Below, one piece after another: positions 1-4,644 of a DNA stretch of 5,215 bases. Position numbers and translations under genes: made by a program. The stretch covers positions 1 through 5,215 of the forward strand of contig CANMWW010000205.1 in NCBI GenBank assembly GCA_947500965.1, written 5' to 3'. Source of the DNA: Alphaproteobacteria bacterium. Its GTDB lineage: Bacteria > Pseudomonadota > Alphaproteobacteria > CACIAM-22H2. Each line of letters opens with the position of its first letter. The stretch's first letter is position 1. The notes under the pieces are model-generated. The model had not been told where the DNA came from. It was given only the letters and a program-made list of their open reading frames with translations, and searched no databases.

Positions 1-584
1 AGCGAGCCCGCGAGCGTGACGGCGTCGACGAGGAGCGTGGTGGCCGCGAGCTGCCAGAACAGGGGGCGGAACCGCGCGGCGAGGGCGCGCATGAAGCGCG
101 GCTCGTCCGCCGGGGCCTCCGCGCGCAGGCGTGGCGCGACGACATAGGCCGTGCCGCGCAGCGCGCCGACGCCGATCTCCGCCGCCTCGCCCGAGCCCGG
201 CGAGAGCACGAGGGCACGGCTCCCGCGCGGCTCGACGACGACCATGGGCCGCCCGTCGCGCGAGACGAAGAGGCAGGGCGCGAGGCCGGGATCGAGGTCG
301 GACAGCCTGATCTCGAGCGGCGTCGTCGGGAAGCCGAGCTCTGCCAGCACGCCGCGCAGCTCGACGAGGTCGAGGTCCTGCGCGAGATGGGGCAGCGCCT
401 CGCTCACGCGCCTGCGCCCGCCCTTGAAGCCGAGTGCGTCGAGCAGCGGGACGAGGCACGCGGCGAAGGGCGAGACGGCGCTCATGTCCCCTACCCCGTC
501 CCGGCGCAACGCCTCGGCCAGCGGCTCCGGGAGCCGCATCGCGGAGGGACCGGTCCCGGCGATCTCCAGCCTGCCCGCGCTCAT
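1..584 (-). CDS. Type I secretion ABC exporter half-transporter with inactive C39-like N-terminal domain (3' end outside window)
   Basis: The frame is open from ATG 584 to the left edge, giving 194 residues of a longer protein. Residues about 36-150 have the shape of a C39 peptidase domain. The block that should read DCGxxCL is S38-P-F-A-A-C-L44, so the catalytic Cys is a Pro. The usual H-F-V-V segment is R112-P-M-V-V-V-E118, without the His. This matches the C39-like domains of HlyB and LapB, which bind unfolded RTX substrate instead of cutting a leader. Residues 172-194 (R-P-L-F-W onward) look like the first transmembrane helix of an ABC exporter; the rest of the membrane domain and the ATPase should lie to the left. 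The ATG sits in an ATGA overlap with the preceding gene's TGA, and GGGGAG (596-591) lies 6 bases upstream. A second in-frame ATG at 485 also has a G-rich ribosome site, so residues 1-33 are uncertain. Family assignment is firm for the exporter class, less so for the substrate. Confidence 0.82.
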   Translation of the reverse strand, partial: MSAGRLEIAGTGPSAMRLPEPLAEALRRDGVGDMSAVSPFAACLVPLLDALGFKGGRRRVSEALPHLAQDLDLVELRGVLAELGFPTTPLEIRLSDLDPGLAPCLFVSRDGRPMVVVEPRGSRALVLSPGSGEAAEIGVGALRGTAYVVAPRLRAEAPADEPRFMRALAARFRPLFWQLAATTLLVDAVTLAGS

Positions 585-2308
585 GCCGCGCTCCCCGCGC
601 CGCGATGCGCGCCGGGTGCCGGATCCCAGGGGGCGAGCACGCCGCCATCGAGGCGGAAGCTGCGATCGGCGAGCGCCAGGAGCGAGGGCCTGTAGGTGAC
701 CATGACCACGGTCACGCTGCCCTTCAGCCGGCGCAGCATCTGCTGCAGGCGCGTGTCGCTCTCCTGGTCGAAGGCCATGTTGGCCTCGTCGAAGAGCACG
801 ATGCGCGGCCGCGTGACCAGCGCGCGCACGAGCGAGATCGCCTGGCGTATGCCGGCGGGCAGCTGGTCGTGGGTCGAGGAGTCGATCCGGGTCTCGTAGC
901 CGCCCGGCAGGCGCGAGACGAAGCCATCGATGCCGAGCTCGGCGGCGAGGCGCAGCGCCTCCTCGGCATGCTCGGGCCCGCGGAACATCGTGAGGTTCTC
1001 GAGGATCGTGCCCTCGAACAGCGTCGATACCTGCGGCAGGTAGTTCACCGCCGTGGAGAAGCTCGCCCGGTCGACGCCCGCCAGCGGCTGGCCATCGATG
1101 AGCACGCGGCCGTGGTCAGGGACCAGCGCGCCGCAGGCCAGCTGCAGCAGCGTCGACTTGCCCGAGCCGTTCCCCCCGGCGATGCCGACCAGCTCGCCCG
1201 GCGCGACGTCGAGCGTCACGCCGCGGACAACCGGATGGCGGACGTCATAGGCGAAGTGGACGTCCTCGAGCGTCAGGCGTCCCTCGGCGACGGCGAGATC
1301 CTCGCCGCCATAGCCGGTCTCGAGAGGGGTCTCGAACAGCGCCTCGAGGCGCTCGTGCGCGACGCGGATCGCCTGCAGGTGCGTCCAGATCCCGACGGCG
1401 CGGATCAGCGGCTGCAGGGCGCGGCCGGCGAGCATCGTGCAGGCCGCGAGGCCACCGATGGTGAGGTCCTCCGAGAGCACGAGCAGGCTGCCCGCGGCCG
1501 CGACCGCGAAGGACGTCACCTGCATGAAGCCCGCGCCGATGCCCTGCGCGACGCCGCTCAGCAGCGACGTCCTGAAGACCGTGCGCGACACGGCGTCCAT
1601 CAGCCGCTCGTAGCGGCGCATCATAAGCGCCTCCATCCCCAGGGCCTTGGCCGTGTGGATGCCGGCGAGCAGCTCGATGATGAAGTTCATCCGCCGGTCG
1701 TCGATCGCCGCGCGCTCGGACAGCGCGGCGCGCAGGCGCCGTCCCGCGACGAAGGCGCAGGCGCCGAACAGCAGCAGCGCCAGGAGCGGCACCGCGACGA
1801 GCGGGCCTGCGATCAGGTGGACGAGGAGGAGGAACAGGAGCGCGAAGGGAAGGTCGACGAACACGACCGGCCCGTGGTTGGCGTAGAAGTCGCGCAGCTG
1901 GTCGACCGCGGCGAGGCGGTCGAGGCTGACGCCGATCGGCGCGGTGTCGGTGATCGACTGGTCGGCGTGGAGCAGGCGCTCGACCGCGGCGTTGCCGACG
2001 CGGAACTCGTAGCGCGCGCCGGCCCATCCGGCGATCGCGGCGCGCGCCGTGCGCAGCAGCGCGTCGAGCGCGAACGCGATCCCGAGCCCGATCACCAGCA
2101 GCGCGAGCGTGTCCACCGACTGGTTGGGTATGACGCGGTCGTAGACCTGCAGCAGGACGACGGGAAGCGCGAGCGAGAGGAGGTTTATGACGATCGTCGC
2201 GGACAGCACGGGCGGCGAGAGGATGAGGCGCAGCCCCTCGCGCGCGGGCCTGTCGACGGGCCGACGACCGCGAGCGCGCCTGCGCGCCCTGACGCGCGCG
2301 GCGGTCAC
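581..2308 (-). CDS. ABC exporter half-transporter, membrane domain plus degenerate nucleotide-binding domain
   Basis: This 575-residue inner-membrane protein has the type I secretion exporter fold. About six membrane segments fall near residues 33-55, 67-88, 145-165, 167-188, 250-277 and 283-304, followed by an ATPase domain from about 343. Seen directly: A-loop Tyr354, intact Walker A (GGNGSGKST, 378-386), Q-loop Gln426, and Walker B ending in Asp507-Glu508. The signature, normally LSGGQ, reads L483-P-A-G-I487; the D-loop is A-F-D (512-514); the H-loop position is Tyr539 in V-T-Y-R instead of His. It has no N-terminal C39-like domain, unlike its partner downstream, whose ATG lies inside this gene's TGA. 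The two are therefore probably co-translated and form a heterodimer with one weak ATP site (inference). The start is GTG at 2308, with GGGG (2320-2317) 8 bases upstream and an in-frame TAA at 2362-2360. No Met codon is available before residue 207, so GTG is the best choice. The substrate is unknown; an RTX-type adhesin is suggested only by context. Confidence 0.9.
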   Translation of the reverse strand: MTAARVRARRRARGRRPVDRPAREGLRLILSPPVLSATIVINLLSLALPVVLLQVYDRVIPNQSVDTLALLVIGLGIAFALDALLRTARAAIAGWAGARYEFRVGNAAVERLLHADQSITDTAPIGVSLDRLAAVDQLRDFYANHGPVVFVDLPFALLFLLLVHLIAGPLVAVPLLALLLFGACAFVAGRRLRAALSERAAIDDRRMNFIIELLAGIHTAKALGMEALMMRRYERLMDAVSRTVFRTSLLSGVAQGIGAGFMQVTSFAVAAAGSLLVLSEDLTIGGLAACTMLAGRALQPLIRAVGIWTHLQAIRVAHERLEALFETPLETGYGGEDLAVAEGRLTLEDVHFAYDVRHPVVRGVTLDVAPGELVGIAGGNGSGKSTLLQLACGALVPDHGRVLIDGQPLAGVDRASFSTAVNYLPQVSTLFEGTILENLTMFRGPEHAEEALRLAAELGIDGFVSRLPGGYETRIDSSTHDQLPAGIRQAISLVRALVTRPRIVLFDEANMAFDQESDTRLQQMLRRLKGSVTVVMVTYRPSLLALADRSFRLDGGVLAPWDPAPGAHRGAGSAA

Positions 2309-2323
2309 GATGCGTGCCCCGCC

Positions 2324-2342
2324 GCGATCGCCACGCGATCGC
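2324..2342. repeat. Paired GCGATCGC palindromes upstream of the exporter operon
   Basis: The 8-base palindrome GCGATCGC occurs at 2324-2331 and again at 2335-2342, so the copies are 11 bases apart, about one helical turn. On the minus strand they lie 16-34 bases before the GTG start of the first ABC gene. The spacing would suit a dimeric regulator binding one face of the DNA or a leader structure. No regulator is identified, and in GC-rich DNA chance is possible. Confidence 0.35.
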
Positions 2343-2408
2343 CGGGCGCCGGGGTCCGATTACGGTCCATCGGGCTGCATGCTGGACAAACGCGATTGAG
2401 ATCTGGTT

Positions 2409-2429
2409 AACGAAACCGGGATCACCCGG
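2409..2429 (-). terminator. Weak hairpin terminator candidate after the small secreted protein gene
   Basis: CCGGG (2416-2420), loop ATCA and CCCGG (2425-2429) form a 5-bp GC stem. Read on the minus strand it is followed by TTTCGTT (2415-2409), a short broken T-tract. It lies about 42 bases after the TAG stop of the small secreted protein gene and about 100 bases before the ABC genes, so it could separate the two transcription units. The stem is short, so the call is tentative. In the rest of the 2309-2470 gap I see no convincing -35/-10 pair. Confidence 0.3.
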
Positions 2430-2470
2430 GAAAACAGCCTAATTCGGGCCGCTTATCGTCTCCGGCCGAT

Positions 2471-2896
2471 CTAGCCGGCGCAACGCTTCCAGGACTGGAA
2501 GCTCCGACCGTCGGCGATGCGCCCATCGAGGAGGACGCCAGCCGAGGCGAGTTCGCCTTCCTTCACGAGCCTCCAGCGCAGTTCCTGGCGGATCGTCCCC
2601 TCCATCGTCACGACCAGCAGGTCGCCCTCGCGGGCATAGGCCGGCTTCCGCCAGCCCCCGAGGGGATTGTTGCCAACGAGCAGGCCGGCACGCTCGGGCG
2701 AGAAGGACCACACGTAGCGATTGTCCTGGCAGTCTCCGGGATCAACCGCCCAGCGACCGGCGAGCGCCGCAGCCGGATCCTGTTCCGCCTGCTGCGCGGA
2801 AGCGCCCGCCGAAGGCGCCGCGCAGAGGCCCAGCAGCAGCACGACGATGGACGCCCGCAGACCGGTTTCGGCTATCCTGTCGCGCGTTTCATCCAT
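2471..2896 (-). CDS. Small secreted protein of unknown function
   Basis: The product has 141 residues. Residues 1-34 form a Sec signal peptide: charged start (D2 to R14), hydrophobic core about 15-27, and an A-S-A site before Gln35. Cys25 in the core is preceded by Leu, which does not fit a lipobox, so it is probably soluble in the periplasm or outside. The mature part (about 107 residues) begins near L45-A-G-R-W49, has Cys56 and Cys139 that may form a disulfide joining its two ends, and alternates short hydrophobic and charged stretches as in a small beta-rich domain. I do not recognise the family. The start is uncertain: ATG 2896 gives the best signal peptide but only a weak GGACGG site 4 bases away, and ATG 2929 is also in frame. 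It is divergent from the LapG-like protease gene and lies upstream of the ABC genes on the same strand, which hints at a shared envelope role but proves none. Confidence 0.72.
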   Translation of the reverse strand: MDETRDRIAETGLRASIVVLLLGLCAAPSAGASAQQAEQDPAAALAGRWAVDPGDCQDNRYVWSFSPERAGLLVGNNPLGGWRKPAYAREGDLLVVTMEGTIRQELRWRLVKEGELASAGVLLDGRIADGRSFQSWKRCAG

Positions 2897-2927
2897 GGTG
2901 CCGTCCGAGCGTCGCACGGGTTCCCGC
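2897..2927. promoter_or_regulatory. 31-base divergent gap flanked by palindromic start codons
   Basis: The preferred starts of the secreted protein (minus, 2896) and the LapG-like protease (plus, 2928) leave only 31 bases. CCATGG (2893-2898) and GCATGC (2926-2931) are palindromes that each give an ATG on both strands, which is why both genes have two candidate starts here. The gap holds CACGGG (2915-2920), a weak ribosome site 7 bases before the protease ATG. It is too short for two full promoters, so at least one promoter must lie inside the opposing gene. I see no clear -35/-10 boxes. Confidence 0.45.
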
Positions 2928-3623
2928 ATGCATCCAGCATGGTCCATCGCCGCAGCCATCGCCATCATTGCCGCGATGACGCCGGCTCGCGCGCTCGAGA
3001 CACCGCAGACGACGCCGCTGCCGGACGTCGCGCTGCCCGAGGCCTCGCGTGCGCGCGCCTTCCCGCAGGTCTTCGGCACCAGCGAGACGGCCGGCAGCAG
3101 CCTTGCCGCCTTCCGCCGCTGGGGCGGGGTCATCGAACGCAGCATCCATGAATGGCTCGGCTACGGAGATCCCTGCTCCGCGAGGCTCGCGGGCAAGTGC
3201 ACGACGGGCGAGTGGCGCCAACTCGTCGCGCGCCTCGCGGACAGGCCGCGGCGCGAGCGCATCGACAAGGTCAACGCGTTCTTCAACCGCATCCCCTACG
3301 TGGTCGACGCCTCGAACTGGGGCGTGGCCGACTACTGGGCGACCCCGCTGCAGTTCCTGTCCCGCTCGGGCGACTGCGAGGACTACGCGATCGCCAAGTA
3401 CGTGACGCTGCGCCAGCTCGGATTTTCCAGCGACGAGATGCGCGTCGTCGTCCTCGACGACACCAACCTGCGCGTCCCGCACGCCATCCTCACGGTGGCG
3501 GACGGCGACCGGCTGCTGGTGCTCGACAACCAGATCCCGGACGTCGTCGATTCGAAGCGCATCCTTCATTACAAGGCCATCTACTCGATCAACGAGAACC
3601 GCTGGTGGCTGCACAAGAAGTGA
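2928..3623 (+). CDS. Periplasmic transglutaminase-like cysteine protease, LapG family (BTLCP/DUF920)
   Basis: The product has 231 residues, close to the usual LapG size. Residues 1-22 are a Sec signal peptide (hydrophobic 6-17, A-R-A before Leu23), placing it in the periplasm. The family core is clear: V115-N-A-F-F-N120, D135-Y-W-A-T-P140, then G148-D-C-E-D-Y153 with catalytic Cys150, V183-P-H-A with His185, and V198-L-D-N with Asp200, completing the Cys-His-Asp triad. Acidic residues near 127-135 fall where LapG binds calcium; this is from family knowledge, not shown here. Cys83 and Cys91 may pair. LapG cuts the N-terminal retention region of giant type I-secreted adhesins and is held back by LapD when cyclic-di-GMP is high. 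The exporter pair to its left supports that role, but no substrate or LapD is in view. ATG 2928 is chosen for its compact signal peptide and weak CACGGG site; ATG 2895 would add 11 residues. Orthology to lapG is not proven, so no symbol is given. Confidence 0.9.
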   Translation: MHPAWSIAAAIAIIAAMTPARALETPQTTPLPDVALPEASRARAFPQVFGTSETAGSSLAAFRRWGGVIERSIHEWLGYGDPCSARLAGKCTTGEWRQLVARLADRPRRERIDKVNAFFNRIPYVVDASNWGVADYWATPLQFLSRSGDCEDYAIAKYVTLRQLGFSSDEMRVVVLDDTNLRVPHAILTVADGDRLLVLDNQIPDVVDSKRILHYKAIYSINENRWWLHKK

Positions 3624-3635
3624 GGCCGGGCCTCA
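3621..3635. repeat. Perfect inverted repeat containing both convergent stop codons
   Basis: TGAGGCC (3621-3627), a single G, then GGCCTCA (3629-3635) form a perfect inverted repeat. Its left end is the TGA of the protease gene and its right end is the TGA of the SDR gene on the other strand. The two genes are only 9 bases apart. A GC-rich hairpin here could end transcription from both sides, but neither side has a T-tract, so it is not a classic intrinsic terminator. Confidence 0.5.
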
Positions 3636-4379
3636 GATCACGAGGCCCCCGTTCACGTGCAGCGCCTGGCCGGTGACGTAGGCCGCCGCCGGGGAACACA
3701 GGAAGCCGATCGCCGCGGCCACCTCCTCAGGCTTGCCGACGCGGCCGAGCGGTATGCGGGCGAGGCTGGCACGCCATTGCCCGGGCGTCATGGCGCTGAC
3801 GGTGCCCGCGTCCTTGGCGATCGCGCCCGGCACCACGCAGTTCACGGTGATGCGCTGCGGAGCCAGTTCGATCGCCAGCGCCCGCACCATGCCCTCGAGC
3901 CCGCCCTTGGCCGCCGCCGAGGCGAGGAAGACGGGCGCATCGGTCCGGAAGCTGTGGGCGACGAAGGAGCCGACAGCGACGACGCGCGGGTCGGAGCCCG
4001 CGGCGAGCGGCGCGCGCGCCGCGCGCGCCAGCCGCAGGAAGCCGGTGCCGATGACGCGGAGAGATTCCTCGAAGCGCTCGGGCGTGAGGTCGTCGAGCCC
4101 GGTGCGGTCCGCGTAGCCGGCATTCGCGACCAGCACGTCGAGGCCGCCGAAGCGCTCGACCGCGGTCGCGACCAGCGCCTCGGCCGTGCCGGGCTGCGCG
4201 AGGTCGCCCATGGCGACGACCGCCTCGGCGCCGCGCGTGCGCAGATCGGCGGCGACGCCTGCCGCGCCATCGGCGTTCGCCCGGGCGTGCACGACGAAGG
4301 CGGTGCCGGGGCCCGCGATCAACCTGCAGGTCGCGGCGCCTATTCCGCTCGATGATCCGGTGACGAGATGGCGTCGCAT
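3633..4379 (-). CDS. SDR-family oxidoreductase with atypical active site
   Basis: The product is a 248-residue cytoplasmic protein of classical SDR length and FabG-like order. It has the nucleotide-binding T7-G-S-S-S-G-I-G14, Asp59 in G-D-L, N86-A-G88, Ser138, Lys158, I177-T-V-N180 followed by V183-P-G, and the C-terminal Y-V-T-G-Q and N-G-G signatures. The NAD(P)-binding fold is therefore intact. The catalytic set is not: where SDRs carry Y-x-x-x-K, this protein has S154-A-A-A-K158, and the usual Asn of the V-N-x-x-G segment is Ile110. Ser138 and Lys158 remain. It may be a subfamily with a shifted active site (Phe151 lies at the usual Ser-to-Tyr distance but lacks a hydroxyl) or a protein with altered or lost activity. 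The substrate cannot be told. The start at ATG 4379 is supported by a strong Shine-Dalgarno site, so longer versions reaching into the tRNA are wrong. It converges on the LapG-like gene. Confidence 0.9.
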   Translation of the reverse strand: MRRHLVTGSSSGIGAATCRLIAGPGTAFVVHARANADGAAGVAADLRTRGAEAVVAMGDLAQPGTAEALVATAVERFGGLDVLVANAGYADRTGLDDLTPERFEESLRVIGTGFLRLARAARAPLAAGSDPRVVAVGSFVAHSFRTDAPVFLASAAAKGGLEGMVRALAIELAPQRITVNCVVPGAIAKDAGTVSAMTPGQWRASLARIPLGRVGKPEEVAAAIGFLCSPAAAYVTGQALHVNGGLVI

Positions 4380-4387
4380 GCGTCCGG

Positions 4388-4394
4388 CCCTCCT
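4388..4394 (-). promoter_or_regulatory. Strong Shine-Dalgarno site of the SDR gene
   Basis: On the minus strand AGGAGGG (4394-4388) lies 8 bases before ATG 4379. It is the best ribosome-binding site in the window and fixes the SDR start. Confidence 0.75.
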
Positions 4395-4454
4395 GGCGCA
4401 ACGAGCCCGGGCGAAGGCACCGGCCGATGCGACCGGCGCCAGATTGCGACGGAC

Positions 4455-4468
4455 CCGGCCGGGGCCGG
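4455..4468. repeat. GC hairpin between tRNA-Leu and the SDR gene
   Basis: CCGGCC (4455-4460), GG, GGCCGG (4463-4468) is a perfect 6-bp inverted repeat about 37 bases past the tRNA 3' end in the transcribed direction. No T-tract follows on the minus strand, so it could help tRNA 3' processing or pausing, or be a chance result of GC-rich DNA. Nothing else stands out in 4380-4505 beyond the SDR ribosome site. Confidence 0.3.
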
Positions 4469-4505
4469 TAGGCTTTTCCGCTTCCGCGCGCCGAGCGGCT
4501 GTCCC

Positions 4506-4591
4506 TGGTCCCGGCTGCCGGACTCGAACCGGCACGGCCATGGGCCTTTGAATTTTAAGTTCAATGCGTCTACCGATTCCGCCAAGCCGGG
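4506..4591 (-). tRNA. tRNA-Leu (anticodon UAA)
   Basis: This is a complete 86-base class II tRNA with encoded CCA. The acceptor stem is a perfect 7-bp pairing of CCCGGCT (4591-4585) with AGCCGGG, followed by discriminator A and CCA (4508-4506). The D arm carries GCGGAATCGGTAGACGC. The anticodon arm is TTGAA / CTTAAAA / TTCAA, with anticodon TAA at 4557-4555. A long variable arm (GGCC-CAT-GGCC) and a T arm GCCGG-TTCGAGT-CCGGC complete the cloverleaf. The long variable arm and anticodon agree on leucine (reads UUA, and UUG by wobble). It lies alone between the pentapeptide-repeat gene and the SDR gene, all on the same strand. No direct repeat of its 3' end or integrase is seen in the window, so there is no sign of an integrated element. 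Confidence 0.97.
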
Positions 4592-4607
4592 AGGCCGGGA
4601 TGCGGCG

Positions 4608-4637
4608 ACACTAGATCGCGGCGGGGGACGCGTCCAA
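4608..4637 (-). promoter_or_regulatory. Probable sigma-70-type promoter of tRNA-Leu
   Basis: On the minus strand TTGGAC (4637-4632) and TAGTGT (4613-4608) are separated by 18 bases. TAGTGT keeps the key TAnnnT positions. An A at 4601 is 7 bases after the -10 box, and the tRNA begins 10 bases further on, a normal short leader. The -35 box starts 7 bases after the pentapeptide gene's stop. The boxes are imperfect, but position and spacing fit well. Confidence 0.5.
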
Positions 4638-4644
4638 GGCGGCG

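Noticed and set aside
434..2410. A 658-codon open frame on the plus strand, longer than the real gene opposite it
   Set aside because: It is antisense to the ABC transporter, whose motifs are unmistakable. Its product is a low-complexity Arg/Ala/Asp/Gln mix with no domain, as expected for the opposite frame of a GC-rich gene.
2721..2927. Longer start for the LapG-like protease at 2721
   Set aside because: It would bury the signal peptide behind about 70 residues and overlap almost half of the opposing secreted-protein gene.
2889..3614. Minus-strand 241-codon frame opposite the LapG-like gene
   Set aside because: Antisense shadow with no recognisable domain; the plus-strand frame carries the complete protease signature.
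4009..4029. Alternating GC run resembling Z-forming DNA or a palindromic site
   Set aside because: It lies inside the SDR gene and encodes an Arg/Ala stretch; codon bias in GC-rich DNA explains it.
3657..4355. Plus-strand 232-codon frame opposite the SDR gene
   Set aside because: Low-complexity antisense shadow; the SDR frame holds all the family motifs and a strong ribosome site.
4380..4541. Upstream extension of the SDR frame to 4541
   Set aside because: It would run into the tRNA-Leu 3' half, and the AGGAGGG site places the start at 4379.
4506..4591. tRNA-Leu as an attachment site for an integrated element
   Set aside because: No second copy of the tRNA 3' end, integrase or change in base composition is visible on either side.
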